From assembly GCF_900101685.1 (NCBI RefSeq), contig NZ_FMZZ01000004.1:348772-412771 (forward strand): DNA of 64,000 nucleotides, in the 5' to 3' direction. The notes under the pieces were generated by a model. That model was not told the DNA's origin. It worked only from the letters and a program-made list of their open reading frames with translations, and ran no database searches. The translations under genes were made by a program, and so were the position numbers. Below, piece after piece: positions 9,083-17,813 of this stretch. This stretch comes from Actinokineospora iranica. GTDB taxonomy: Bacteria > Actinomycetota > Actinomycetes > Mycobacteriales > Pseudonocardiaceae. Numbering within the stretch: position 1 is the stretch's first letter; every line of letters starts with the position of its first letter.

Positions 9083-9547
9083 TCAGGCTCCGTCGGCGGT
9101 GTTGATGGCGGTGGTGTTGTGGCCTTCGGTGTTCTCGTACTCGTGCCGGGCCGCGGTGAGCGTATCGATGTAACCCTGCACGTAGGCACGCATGCTCAGA
9201 TTGTGCGTGATCGCCGCGTCCATGCTCGCCTGGCTGGCCGTGGCCTCCTTCTGGCTCGCCTCGTCTCCAGCCAGCGGTGTGATCAGGTTCTTCACCGCCT
9301 CAATCTTGCGGCGGTTGTCGTCGATCCTCTTGAGGAGGGCTTTCCACTGCTCGATCAGGCTGTCGAGTTCGGCGATGCTGGAGATGGCGTAGTGGCCGTC
9401 ACCCCTGCCGCCGCTGGCGGGAGTGGCGCCAGGTGGCGTCATCCCGGGGAATAGCTGTCCCGGGATCTTGAGCAACTTGCGGTAGGCCACCTCGGCGCCG
9501 ACCTGCGTCTCGATGTCGGCGGGTGCCGGTTCGGTCTCTTCAGCCAT
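9083..9547 (-). CDS. hypothetical helical protein, partner of DUF3558 lipoprotein
   Basis: A 154-residue protein that is acidic at the N-terminus, then mostly alpha-helical, with a coiled region around 'LDSLIEQWKALLKRIDDNRR' and a hydrophilic tail. There is no signal peptide or membrane segment. The start at 9547 follows GGAGG with good spacing on the minus strand. Its size, helical make-up and pairing with a DUF3558 lipoprotein resemble ESX (type VII) associated small proteins of Pseudonocardiales, but no WXG motif is visible, so the ESX link is inference. A similar small helical protein without partner genes is seen at 63617-63988. Confidence 0.6.
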   Translation of the reverse strand: MAEETEPAPADIETQVGAEVAYRKLLKIPGQLFPGMTPPGATPASGGRGDGHYAISSIAELDSLIEQWKALLKRIDDNRRKIEAVKNLITPLAGDEASQKEATASQASMDAAITHNLSMRAYVQGYIDTLTAARHEYENTEGHNTTAINTADGA

Positions 9548-9710
9548 GGGTCCTCCAGCCGTCGGCACGGAGACCGTGATCGGTCTGGTTGAGCACCGAC
9601 TACTCCCCCATGGCCGCGGTTTCCCTCGTGAACGGGTGTTTCCCGCGCGCGTGAGAGTACCGATTTCGGGAACCCGCCCGGTCGTGTTCCGGGAAAGCGG
9701 ACTGCCGAAG

Positions 9711-10556
9711 TCATGCCTTCGAGGGCAGGTCCGCCAAGGTGGGGTAAGAGGGCTGCGCACCGGGGCGGGTCACGGAGAAAGCGGCGACTTGGACTGCGTG
9801 TTGGGCGGCTGTCACTAGGTCGTCGCCCGCTGCCAGGGCGGCTGCTAGGGCTCCGGTGAAGGCGTCGCCTGCGCCGGTTGTGTCGACGGGGGTGACGTGC
9901 GGGGCGGGGACCTCCGTCGTGCCGTTCGGGGTGGTCACCAGGGCTCCGCGTGCTCCCAGAGTGATCACGGTGCTGCGGGCGGCGAGCAGCGCGTCCCCCA
10001 AAGCCGCCGCCTCGTGTTCGTTGACGACCACGGGGTCCAGCGCCGCCACCGTCGCAGGTGACAGGATGGCGACCGGCGACAGGTTCAGCACCACCCGCAC
10101 TCCCGTCCGCGAGGCCTCCGCCACCGCGTGCTCGACAACCCCCAGTGGCACCTCCAGCGACGCCACCAACACCGCGGCGTCCCCCAAATCCACGTCCGAT
10201 GGCGTCAACGCGGCATTGGCCCCAGGTGACACCACGATCGAGTTCTCCCCGTCCGGAGTCACCGCGATATAGGCGAGACCGGTAGGCCGCTCCACCCGCC
10301 GCACCCGGTCCACGGACACCCCCGCCGCCCGCAGCGACTCCAGCAGCAGGTCCCCGTACCCGTCCCGCCCGACCGCCCCGAGAAACGACACCGCCGCCCC
10401 AAGCCGTCCGGCCGCCACGGCTGTGTTCGCGCCTTTGCCGCCGGGAAGCACGCGGGTGTCCGACCCGAGCACGGTTTCACCGCCAAGAGGCCGCCGGGCG
10501 ACCTCGACCACGAGGTCCGCGTTCGCGGACCCGAGCACCACCACTGCCTCGCTCAC
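9711..10556 (-). CDS. rbsK: ribokinase (PfkB family carbohydrate kinase)
   Basis: A 281-residue PfkB-family sugar kinase, most like ribokinase (ATP + ribose to ribose-5-phosphate). Signature 1 appears as 'GGKGANTAVAAGRLGA' and signature 2 as 'DTTGAGDAFTGALAA', containing the catalytic Asp. The N-terminal 'VVVLGSANADLVVEV' opens the Rossmann-like fold. The frame is open upstream, but the GTG at 10556 puts the start right at that strand. No ribose transporter is adjacent, so it probably acts in general ribose or nucleoside salvage. It is transcribed away from the TetR gene at 10871. Confidence 0.85.
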   Translation of the reverse strand: MSEAVVVLGSANADLVVEVARRPLGGETVLGSDTRVLPGGKGANTAVAAGRLGAAVSFLGAVGRDGYGDLLLESLRAAGVSVDRVRRVERPTGLAYIAVTPDGENSIVVSPGANAALTPSDVDLGDAAVLVASLEVPLGVVEHAVAEASRTGVRVVLNLSPVAILSPATVAALDPVVVNEHEAAALGDALLAARSTVITLGARGALVTTPNGTTEVPAPHVTPVDTTGAGDAFTGALAAALAAGDDLVTAAQHAVQVAAFSVTRPGAQPSYPTLADLPSKA

Positions 10557-10870
10557 AGCATCGACCCTAGTCAGCGGCCGTTGCCGATTGCGAACGTGCG
10601 CATGTGTGAACGAATGAGTAGTTCTGTGGATCGAGAGTGCGACACTGTGCGTCAGTGTTGTTGTCGCGCGTCTGTCCGCAGGCGCGGGGTGAACCCCCGG
10701 TGTGGGCCGCGAGGTCCGCGCCGGGTGCCGGCTTCGGCCGGTTTTCCGTGTCACCGGCGCCGGTCGCGTAGCCCCCCGAGCGATCGGCGTCGGTGGCGCG
10801 GTCTTGTGGTGCTTTCCCGTGGCGTACGGCTACGGTCGACTGATCGGTCACCACGAGCACGGAGCGCCAC
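10557..10870. other. divergent intergenic region between ribokinase and TetR genes
   Basis: A 314-bp promoter-containing gap. One dyad is visible, ACACTG-N5-CAGTGT at 10642-10658, a possible repressor site. No RNA gene, repeat or convincing small gene is seen. Confidence 0.4.
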
Positions 10871-11590
10871 ATGACTCAGGCCACTCGACGCGAACGTGGC
10901 CGTACGGGCACCGATCGGGATATTCGTCGGCAGGCGCGGGCACTGCTCGTGAGCGACGGTCCGCAGGCGGTGACGTTGCGGGCGATCGCCAGGGAGCTGG
11001 GGATCACCGCGCCCGCCCTGTATCGGTATTACGCCTCCCGGGAAGACCTGATCGAGCACTTGCGCGCCGACGTGTGCGACGACCTGGCCGTGCATCTCGC
11101 GGACGGCCTGGCCGAGGTGCCCGAATCCGACCACCTCGGCCAGGTGCTCGCCGTCTGCCGGGGTTTCCGCCGGTGGGCGCTGGCGCACCCGCAGGAGTTC
11201 ACCCTGGTCTTCGCCTCGCCGTCCGGCCACGCCAGCAACCACCATCTCGCCCGCGGCTCGTTCGGCCGGATCTTCCTGACCGTCGCAGGGCGCGTGCTGG
11301 CCAGCGGCCCGTGGGCGACGCAGCCGGACTCGGCTGTCCCCGATGCCCTGCGCGCCGACCTGGCCGCGTTCCGGCTCGACCTGCTCGCCAACATGGCCCG
11401 CAACGGCCTGGACGTGCCGGAGAACCGGCTCGGCGTCGGCACCGCGTTCGCGATGCTGCGGTTCTGGGTGCGGCTCTACGGGCAGGTGGCGCTGGAGGTG
11501 TTCGGCCAGCTTCCGATGCCCGTCGTCGACGCCGCCCCGCTGTTCGAGGCGATGCTGGCCGATCTCACTGAGGAGATCGGCCTCCGCTGA
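10871..11590 (+). CDS. TetR/AcrR family transcriptional regulator (WHG-domain type)
   Basis: A 239-residue one-component repressor. An N-terminal helix-turn-helix 'VTLRAIARELGITAPALYRYYASREDLIEHL' spans about residues 38-68. The C-terminal ligand domain contains 'PQEFTLVFASP', typical of TetR proteins with the TetR_C_13/WHG domain. The effector is unknown. The gene is divergent from ribokinase and its last 26 bp overlap the convergent MerR gene. Any self-regulation would act in the 314-bp upstream gap. Confidence 0.85.
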   Translation: MTQATRRERGRTGTDRDIRRQARALLVSDGPQAVTLRAIARELGITAPALYRYYASREDLIEHLRADVCDDLAVHLADGLAEVPESDHLGQVLAVCRGFRRWALAHPQEFTLVFASPSGHASNHHLARGSFGRIFLTVAGRVLASGPWATQPDSAVPDALRADLAAFRLDLLANMARNGLDVPENRLGVGTAFAMLRFWVRLYGQVALEVFGQLPMPVVDAAPLFEAMLADLTEEIGLR

Positions 11591-12320
11591 CGGCCGCGAT
11601 GGCCCGGGAGACGTACTCGAACAGCTCCGGCGACATGCAGCCGCCCTGCTGGCCGAGTTTGCCGCCCTGGTCCGTCAACATCTTCGTCACCGCGTCGCGG
11701 ATTCCCGGGTCGCCGCCGGTGAAGGCGTCGCCCAGTTCGATCCAGCGGCGCGTCACCGCCTGCACCTGCGGGTCATCCACGGGGGTGTCCGCCTGTTGGT
11801 GGGCGGTCATCGCGGCGATCACCTCCGGCCAGGCCCGCTCCACCTCCTTGATGGCGTCCTCCCCCAGTTCCTCGCGCCGTTTGGCGAGGTAGTCCAACTG
11901 CTCGGGCGTGTAGTAGTCCTCGATCATCTGCATCGTCTCCAAGAGGCTCATGACCTCGATCCCCTCTGTCGAGGTCATCCGTTCGAGCAGGGACCGCACC
12001 TGTGCGCGCAGGTCGCGCATCCGGCGCGCCTCGCGGTCGAGGTGGTCGAGCTGGCTGGCCAGCACCTGCCGCAGCGCGTCCCGGGTGTCCGGGGCGGCCA
12101 GGGACTCGGCGATGGCGTCGAGGCCGAGCCCGAGGGAGCGCAGCGCCCGGACCCGGTACAGCCGCCGCACGTCGGCGTCGGTGTAGCGGCGGTGCCCGGA
12201 CGCGGTGCGCTCGGTGGGTTCGACCAGGCCGATCTCGTCGTAGTGGTGCAGCGTCCGCACGGTCAGCCCGGTCGCCCTGGCCAGCTCGCCGACGCTCCAC
12301 CGACGTTCGTTCCCGCTCAT
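11565..12320 (-). CDS. MerR family regulator with TipAS ligand domain
   Basis: A 251-residue regulator. The N-terminal MerR DNA-binding domain reads 'WSVGELARATGLTVRTLHHYDEIGLV' and continues through 'GHRRYTDADVRRLYRVRALRSLG'. A dimerisation coiled coil follows, then a C-terminal TipAS-like domain with 'YYTPEQLDYLAKRREELGED' and 'WIELGDAFTGGDPGIRDAV', the multidrug/thiopeptide-sensing fold known from Streptomyces TipAL. A promoter with a 19-bp spacer and dyad lies immediately upstream, and the ATG is probably the first transcribed triplet. Autoregulation is likely. It overlaps the convergent TetR gene by 26 bp. Confidence 0.88.
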   Translation of the reverse strand: MSGNERRWSVGELARATGLTVRTLHHYDEIGLVEPTERTASGHRRYTDADVRRLYRVRALRSLGLGLDAIAESLAAPDTRDALRQVLASQLDHLDREARRMRDLRAQVRSLLERMTSTEGIEVMSLLETMQMIEDYYTPEQLDYLAKRREELGEDAIKEVERAWPEVIAAMTAHQQADTPVDDPQVQAVTRRWIELGDAFTGGDPGIRDAVTKMLTDQGGKLGQQGGCMSPELFEYVSRAIAAVSGGRSPQ

Positions 12321-12327
12321 GCCGATG

Positions 12328-12358
12328 ACGCTAGGACCTCACGTGACGGGAGGTGCAA
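12328..12358 (-). promoter_or_regulatory. MerR-type promoter with 19-bp spacer, leaderless start
   Basis: On the minus strand TTGCAC (12358-12353), a 19-bp spacer and TAGCGT (12333-12328) are followed by 7 bases and the ATG at 12320. A spacer lengthened to 19 bp with a dyad inside it (ACCTC 12336-12340, GAGGT 12350-12354, around CACGTG) is the hallmark of MerR-controlled promoters. The distance from the -10 element to ATG predicts a leaderless mRNA. Confidence 0.65.
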
Positions 12359-12372
12359 GCGTCGCCACCGGG

Positions 12373-12999
12373 TCAGTTTGGGTTTCGCGCCGGATCAGTG
12401 GGTCGCGTCGCCCGGGTGAACAGGTCGGCCAGCTCGCGGGCGTAGTCGGCGAGGTCGACGTCCGGGTCCGTCTCCCGGCGGGCGGCGGCGCCGTCGACGG
12501 CCTGGCTGATGGTCTGGGCCATCACAGCGATGTCGAACTCGCCGAAGACGCCTTCGCGCTGGCCCTGGGCCAGTTGCCGTTCCAGCCTGCCGACCCGCAG
12601 GTCGCGCAGCAGCGGCGCGTACTGGGGGGCGCCGTTCTCGTCGCGGGCGTTGCGGGCGACCTCGGTGATGGCCCGCATGTGCTCGGGGTGCGTGCGCAGC
12701 AGGTCGACCTGCGACTCGATGTAGCCGCGCAGCATCTCGACCCGGTCGGTGATTCCGGCGAGCCGCTCGTCCATGCGCTCGTCGACGACGCCCATGGCGG
12801 CGAGGAGGACGGCCCACATCAACTCGTCCTTGCCCTGGAAGTGGTAGGAGATCATCCGCGTGCTGCTCAGGCCCGCGCGCTCGACAATGCGCGCGAACGA
12901 CGCCTGCCCGTAGCCGAGGTCGGCGATGACCTCGATGGCGGCGTCGATGATCTGCGCGCGCCGCGCGGCTTCGGTGACGGTCCGCTGATTTACCTGCAT
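12373..12999 (-). CDS. TetR family transcriptional regulator
   Basis: A 208-residue regulator with the HTH 'ASFARIVERAGLSSTRMISYHFQGKDELM' near residues 33-61 and a TetR C-terminal dimer/ligand domain. The ATG is directly preceded on the minus strand by TAATTT plus six bases, again compatible with a leaderless transcript. The upstream 30 bp carry two direct copies of TTTTACT, a possible operator. No obvious target gene adjoins it; the neighbours are MerR and LysR regulators. Confidence 0.85.
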   Translation of the reverse strand: MQVNQRTVTEAARRAQIIDAAIEVIADLGYGQASFARIVERAGLSSTRMISYHFQGKDELMWAVLLAAMGVVDERMDERLAGITDRVEMLRGYIESQVDLLRTHPEHMRAITEVARNARDENGAPQYAPLLRDLRVGRLERQLAQGQREGVFGEFDIAVMAQTISQAVDGAAARRETDPDVDLADYARELADLFTRATRPTDPARNPN

Positions 13000-13027
13000 G
13001 AGTAAAAATTAACACGGCCAAGTAAAA

Positions 13028-13951
13028 CTAGCTGCCGACTTTTTCCGCGGCCGCGCTCAGGGCCGCCCGCACGGCCGAGACCAGCGGATGTGTCTCGCGC
13101 CCGCGCCGGATCGCGGCGAACACCCGGCGCATCGGCGGCTCCCCCGCCACCGGCACCACCCGGGCCAGGTCGACGCCGCGCAGCGCCGTGCGCGGGATCA
13201 GCGCCACCCCGACCCCGGCCGCGACCAGGGCCGCCTCGGCGGCGAAATCGTCGGAGACGTGCGTGACCTTCGGGGTGAACCCGGCGCTCTCGCACGCCAC
13301 GACCAGCACGTCCCGGCACGGGTTGCCCGGCAGCGGCACCACCCACTCCGCGTCGGCGAGGTCGGCCAGCGCGACCTCCGCGCGCCCGAGCAGCGGGTGC
13401 CCGGGCGGGAGCACCGCGTCGAACGGCTCGGCGTACAGCGGGTCCCGGACGATCCGCCGCTCCGCATCGTCGCCCCGCCGCCGCATCGCGATCGCGATGT
13501 CGATCTCCCCGTCCAGCAGCAGCGGCAGACTCCGCTGCCCCTCGGCGTCGCGCACCAGCACCGTCACCCCCGGCGCGCTCACCCGCAGCGCCGTGATCGC
13601 GGGCGCCACCACCTGCGTGATCGCCGACGCGAACGCCGCGACCGCCACCCGCCCACCGGTCCCGGCCGCGTGCGCGGCCAACCGGGCCTCCGCCCGGTCC
13701 ACCTCGGCCAGCACCGCGTCCGCGTGCTCGACCAGCAGCTCCCCAGCCTGCGTCAGGAACACCCGCCGCCCCTTGCGGCGCAGCAGCTCCTGCCCCACCT
13801 CCGACTCCAGCGCCGCAAGCTGCTGCGACACCGCGGACGGCGTCAAATGCAGCGCCTGTCCGGCCGCGGTGACCGTGCCGTGGTCGGCGAGCGCTCGCAG
13901 CACCCGCAACCGCCGAGGGTCGATCACACCACCATCTTGCCCGACTCGCAT
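13028..13951 (-). CDS. LysR family transcriptional regulator
   Basis: A 307-residue regulator (299 if the GTG at 13927 is used). The winged HTH is 'LRVLRALADHGTVTAAGQALHLTPSAVSQQLAALE'. The C-terminal type 2 periplasmic-binding-like effector domain includes 'GEIDIAIAMRRRGDDAERR' and 'VPLPGNPCRDVLVV'. Many actinobacterial LysR proteins of this shape begin at 'MIDPRRLRVLRAL', which favours the GTG. The frame is open further upstream but that part is not conserved-looking. Target genes cannot be inferred, since the divergent neighbour is an unrelated low-GC gene 300 bp away. Confidence 0.85.
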   Translation of the reverse strand: MRVGQDGGVIDPRRLRVLRALADHGTVTAAGQALHLTPSAVSQQLAALESEVGQELLRRKGRRVFLTQAGELLVEHADAVLAEVDRAEARLAAHAAGTGGRVAVAAFASAITQVVAPAITALRVSAPGVTVLVRDAEGQRSLPLLLDGEIDIAIAMRRRGDDAERRIVRDPLYAEPFDAVLPPGHPLLGRAEVALADLADAEWVVPLPGNPCRDVLVVACESAGFTPKVTHVSDDFAAEAALVAAGVGVALIPRTALRGVDLARVVPVAGEPPMRRVFAAIRRGRETHPLVSAVRAALSAAAEKVGS

Positions 13952-14253
13952 CCTGATGACCGGTGAAGCCCCCTTCTGGTCGACGGCTTTCGCTCGTTCC
14001 TGTAGGTGGGACAGGAGGTTCGTAAGGTGATGAAGTAAGAGCGGATTCGTGCGGCCGATTTGGTGTGGGCGAAACGCCGCCAGATTTGGTGAGGTCACCC
14101 GGACGAGTCCGACTTGCCTCGGCAGGTAACGAGTGGACCCGTGCGGCTGACAACGTCACCTACAACGGGGGCTTGGGTTGTCAACAGAACCCGGGAGATG
14201 CGTCAATTAGCGCAGGCCACCTTCAGGCCGGACTGAAACTTGAGGAGTCGGAC
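13952..14253. other. intergenic region, LysR to I36-like gene
   Basis: About 300 bp, with GC falling toward the right end. It includes a direct repeat GATTTGGTG (near 14057 and 14091) and a short hairpin around 14001-14015. No gene is convincing here. Confidence 0.35.
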
Positions 14254-14655
14254 GTGCTTAAGCGTATCTTTGGTGTTGCGGTCGCAATCATGACCACATC
14301 GACACTCGGCGTTACCGCGGCAAATGCCGATCTGAGCGCGGGTGCTGGAACTTTCACAGGCGAGAACTGCAAGCCTAGCGAAAAGAGGCTGTGCATGTTC
14401 CGGAATACCCACTACAATGACGGTGGAGTGTACATTCAGGGCAAATTCGCACTCCGCAGCTTCGAGGATAGCTGGAAATTTGACAATCAAATGGCCTCGT
14501 GGTTGAACCTCAATGAGGAAGGTGGCGCAAAGTACAACTGCGTATGGTACCCGGAGAAAGATTACAAGGGTACGCCCCATATTATGACATACAACCACAA
14601 AAATGTTCTCTTGAAGCAAGAGATAAACACGGCGAGTTCGGTGAAGTGTGAATAG
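14254..14655 (+). CDS. secreted peptidase-inhibitor I36-like protein, low GC
   Basis: A 133-residue exported protein. The GTG at 14254 is preceded by TGAGGAG (14241-14247) and gives a signal peptide ending near 'TAANA'. The mature part has 'CKPSEKRLCMFRNTHYNDGG' and later 'WYPEKDYKG', the Cys-containing, aromatic pattern of actinobacterial peptidase inhibitor I36 (beta/gamma-crystallin-like) proteins. GC content is plainly lower than that of its neighbours, with codons such as AAA, TTT, AAT and ATA that are rare elsewhere in the window. This suggests recent transfer or relaxed codon selection. It is a single gene followed by a 14-bp hairpin. Confidence 0.65.
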   Translation: MLKRIFGVAVAIMTTSTLGVTAANADLSAGAGTFTGENCKPSEKRLCMFRNTHYNDGGVYIQGKFALRSFEDSWKFDNQMASWLNLNEEGGAKYNCVWYPEKDYKGTPHIMTYNHKNVLLKQEINTASSVKCE

Positions 14656-14722
14656 CGGCAAAATTTCGAGTCTGGTTTGAGTGAGAATTGAGCGCTATTC
14701 TTAGGCGCTGTGACGGGTAGAG

Positions 14723-14762
14723 CCTGGTGGTCGGGCTGGTTGCCTGCCGCCCGACCACCAGG
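14723..14762. terminator. 14-bp perfect hairpin between convergent genes
   Basis: CCTGGTGGTCGGGC (14723-14736) is perfectly complementary to 14749-14762 around a 12-base loop. It can terminate both the I36-like gene (+) and kbl (-). No T tract. Confidence 0.65.
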
Positions 14763-14855
14763 ATAGCCGAACACAATTTGACACGACGTGCTGGTGGCCC
14801 GACTGACCGCACTATTTTCTGTCTTATTGAGGAGGTTGACCCTGCCCGCGTCCAA

Positions 14856-16037
14856 TCAGCCCATCTTCGCCCGCGCGGCGATGAAGGCGTCCACCGCGCG
14901 GTTGACGTCGTCGGTCGAGTGGGCGGCGGACATCTGGGTGCGGATGCGGGCCTTGCCGTGCGGGACGACCGGGTAGGAGAAGCCGATGGCGTACACGCCC
15001 TGGTCGAGCAGCAGGTCCGCCATCCTGGCCGCCTCGGCGGCGTCGCCGATCATGACCGGGATGATCGGGTGCTCGCCGGGGAGCAGGTCGAAGCCCGCCT
15101 CGGTCATCCGCGACCGGAACAGGGCGCTGTTCTCCCGCAGGCGGGTAAGCAGGTCGGCGGAGGAGTCCAGCAGGTCGAGCGCGGTCATGGTGGCGGCGGT
15201 GATGGACGGGGCGAGCGAGTTGGAGAACAGGTACGGCCGCGACCGCTGCCGCAGCATCGCCACGATCTCCGCGCGGCCGGAGACGTAGCCGCCGCTCGCG
15301 CCGCCGAGGGCCTTGCCGAGGGTGCCGGTGTAGATGTCCACGCGGTCGCCGACGCCGAAGTGCTCCGGGGTCCCGCGGCCGGTGGCGCCCATGAAACCGA
15401 CGGCGTGCGAGTCGTCGACCATGACCAGGGCGTCGTGCTTCTCGGCGAGGGCGCAGATCTCGTCAAGAGGCGCCAGGTAGCCGTCCATGGAGAACACGCC
15501 GTCGGTGGCGATGAGCCGGTACCGGGCGCCCGCCGCTTCGCGCAGGCGTGCTTCCAGGTCAGCCATGTCGCGGTTGCGGTAGCGGCTCCGGCCCGCCTTG
15601 CACAGGCGGATGCCGTCGATGATCGACGCGTGGTTCAGCTCGTCGGAGATCACCACGTCCCGGTCGGTCAGCAGCGTCTCGAACAGGCCGCCGTTGGCGT
15701 CGAAGCAGGAGCTGTAGAGGATCGTGTCCTCGGTGCCGAGGAACCGCGACAGCCGCGCCTCCAGGTCCTTGTGCGGGGCCTGCGTTCCGCAGATGAACCG
15801 CACCGACGCCATCCCGAAACCCCACTCGTCCAGGGCTTTCTTCGCCGCGTCGACCAACGCGGGATGGTCGGCGAGACCGAGGTAGTTGTTCGCGCAAAAG
15901 TTCACCACCGCCGCGGACCCGTTCACCCGGACCTCGGCCTTCTGCGGGGACGTGAGCACCCGCTCGGCCTTGAACAGCCCCGCGGCCCGGATCTCGGCCA
16001 GCCCCGCCCGCAGGTCTTCGCGTATCGCGCCGTACAT
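14856..16037 (-). CDS. kbl: glycine C-acetyltransferase (2-amino-3-ketobutyrate CoA ligase)
   Basis: A PLP enzyme that cleaves 2-amino-3-oxobutanoate with CoA to glycine and acetyl-CoA, the second step of threonine degradation. The 393-residue product has '[14 protein letters not shown]', '[13 protein letters not shown]', '[12 protein letters not shown]' and the PLP lysine in '[13 protein letters not shown]'. These are alpha-oxoamine synthase family signatures. The ATG at 16037 follows GGGAGAG, and its A is shared with the TGA of tdh (TGATG), so translation is coupled to tdh. The C-terminus is complete. Confidence 0.95.
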   Translation of the reverse strand: MYGAIREDLRAGLAEIRAAGLFKAERVLTSPQKAEVRVNGSAAVVNFCANNYLGLADHPALVDAAKKALDEWGFGMASVRFICGTQAPHKDLEARLSRFLGTEDTILYSSCFDANGGLFETLLTDRDVVISDELNHASIIDGIRLCKAGRSRYRNRDMADLEARLREAAGARYRLIATDGVFSMDGYLAPLDEICALAEKHDALVMVDDSHAVGFMGATGRGTPEHFGVGDRVDIYTGTLGKALGGASGGYVSGRAEIVAMLRQRSRPYLFSNSLAPSITAATMTALDLLDSSADLLTRLRENSALFRSRMTEAGFDLLPGEHPIIPVMIGDAAEAARMADLLLDQGVYAIGFSYPVVPHGKARIRTQMSAAHSTDDVNRAVDAFIAARAKMG

Positions 16038-17065
16038 CAACTCTCCCAATCCAGGACGACCTTGCCGCACCGGCCCCCGCGCGCGGTGGCGAAGGCCTCG
16101 GTGAACTCGGTGTGGTGGAACCGGTGTGTGATCACCGGTGACAGATCGAGCCCCGCTTGCAGCAGGACCGACATCGCGTACCAGGTCTCGAACATCTCGC
16201 GGCCGTAGACGCCCTTGATGGTGAGCATCTTGAGCACCACGGCGCTCCAGTCGACCGTGATCTCCCGCGCGGGCAGCCCCAGCAGCGCGATCCGGCCGCC
16301 GTGGGTCATGTTCGCGATCATCTCCCGCAGCGCCGAGGGCTGCCCGGACATCTCCATGCCCACGTCGAAGCCCTCGGTCATCGCCAACTCGCCGTACACG
16401 TCCGACACCGCCGCCGACGACACGTCCAGCGCCAGGCTGACCCCGATCTTGCGCGCCAACTCCAGTCGCGGCCCGCTCACATCGGTGATCACCACGTGCC
16501 GCGCCCCCGCGTGCCTGGCCACCGCCGCGGCCATCAGCCCGATCGGCCCGGCCCCGGTGATCAGCACGTCCTCCCCGAGCACCGGGAACGTCAACGCCGT
16601 GTGCACCGCGTTGCCGAACGGGTCGAAAATCGCCGCGACGTCGAGGTCGACCTCGTGCCGGTGCACCCACGCGTTCGCCTCCGGCAGCACCGTGAACTCG
16701 GCGAACGCACCCGCGGTGTGCACCCCGACGCCGATGGTGTGCGCGCACAGGTGCCGCCGCCCGGCCAGGCAGTTGCGGCACGTGCCGCACACCAGGTGCC
16801 CCTCACCGCTGACCAGGTCGCCGACCGCCACCTTGGTGACCGCGGCCCCCACCGCCACGACCTCGCCGACGAACTCGTGCCCGAGCACCAGCGGCACCCG
16901 GATCGTCCGCGCCGCCCACTCGTCCCACGAGTCGATGTGCAGGTCGGTGCCGCAGATGCCGGTCCGCAGCACCCGCAGCAGCACATCCCCGGGCCCGGGC
17001 GTCGGCTCCGGCACGTCGATGAGTTCCACACCGGGGCCCGGGGCGACCTTGACCAGAGCCTTCAC
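16037..17065 (-). CDS. tdh: L-threonine 3-dehydrogenase
   Basis: A zinc-dependent medium-chain dehydrogenase (342 residues) that oxidises L-threonine with NAD+ to 2-amino-3-oxobutanoate. Catalytic zinc ligands sit in 'GICGTDLHI' and 'GHEFVGEV', structural zinc Cys in '[15 protein letters not shown]', and the NAD fold in '[15 protein letters not shown]'. The segment '[13 protein letters not shown]' is typical of Tdh rather than of other alcohol dehydrogenases. The GTG at 17065 has an ideal GGAGGAA upstream; earlier in-frame starts would add a non-conserved extension. First gene of the tdh-kbl operon. Confidence 0.95.
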   Translation of the reverse strand: MKALVKVAPGPGVELIDVPEPTPGPGDVLLRVLRTGICGTDLHIDSWDEWAARTIRVPLVLGHEFVGEVVAVGAAVTKVAVGDLVSGEGHLVCGTCRNCLAGRRHLCAHTIGVGVHTAGAFAEFTVLPEANAWVHRHEVDLDVAAIFDPFGNAVHTALTFPVLGEDVLITGAGPIGLMAAAVARHAGARHVVITDVSGPRLELARKIGVSLALDVSSAAVSDVYGELAMTEGFDVGMEMSGQPSALREMIANMTHGGRIALLGLPAREITVDWSAVVLKMLTIKGVYGREMFETWYAMSVLLQAGLDLSPVITHRFHHTEFTEAFATARGGRCGKVVLDWES

Positions 17066-17180
17066 GACTTCCTCCGATGCACCGGACGGGCAACCGCCCC
17101 TCACGCGGAGTCTCGCGCCCCTCCATCGTGCGGTCCATCGGCACTTTCCGCACAGCCTCGTCAGCGCCGCTTCACACGGT

Positions 17181-17804
17181 CTAGCTCTCCCAGCTCAGCT
17201 TCCACGGCTTCCGGATCGTCAGCGCGCCCAGCCGCACATACGTGGGTCGGCGGATGGTGAGCGAGCCCGCCCGGACCGTGCCGGTGATGACGAAATGCGG
17301 GCCGTGGCCGCGCGGGGCGTTGCCGACCTTGTCGTTGACCGAGCCCGCCGTGACGTCGACAGCGGTCTGGCAGGAAGCGGTGTCGGGAAGCAGCAGGTCA
17401 ACGGAGCCGCCCGTGAGGTCGACCTCGATCGTGACCTCGCGGTGGGGGATGACGGCCTCGGTGAAGTCCAGTTCGGTGGCCGACATGCGGTTGCGGAGCA
17501 GCAGCTCGCGCGGCACGTGCCAGCGGCCCTCACGCTTGACCGAGGACATCACCGCCGCCAACTCCACCGGCTGACCCACGGCCGGACTGCCCGACTCCCG
17601 GTTGACGACAGCGGGAAGGTCCACCAGCACCGTGTTCAACTCCGCCCGGGTCTTCGCGGCCAGGGCGGAGTCGGTGCGGACGGTGAACTCGTCGAGGGTG
17701 AGCATCCCGTGGCCGGTGGCCTTGCGCAGAACGGAGATCACATGCTCGCGCTCGGCGTCGGACACCCGCAGGTCGCGGGGATTGATTGGCTGCTCAGCGG
17801 TCAC
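17181..17804 (-). CDS. DUF1707 domain protein with C-terminal membrane-stress-like domain
   Basis: A 207-residue protein beginning with the DUF1707 block '[29 protein letters not shown]'. The C-terminal part carries '[14 protein letters not shown]', a beta-rich pattern like the cell-wall-active-antibiotics response (LiaF/DUF2154-like) fold. No membrane helix is visible. It lies 9 bp downstream of the response-regulator gene and is last in the operon AI-2E permease, sensor kinase, regulator, DUF1707, which suggests a role in envelope-stress signalling (inference). Confidence 0.75.
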   Translation of the reverse strand: MTAEQPINPRDLRVSDAEREHVISVLRKATGHGMLTLDEFTVRTDSALAAKTRAELNTVLVDLPAVVNRESGSPAVGQPVELAAVMSSVKREGRWHVPRELLLRNRMSATELDFTEAVIPHREVTIEVDLTGGSVDLLLPDTASCQTAVDVTAGSVNDKVGNAPRGHGPHFVITGTVRAGSLTIRRPTYVRLGALTIRKPWKLSWES

Positions 17805-17813
17805 CAGGCCAGG

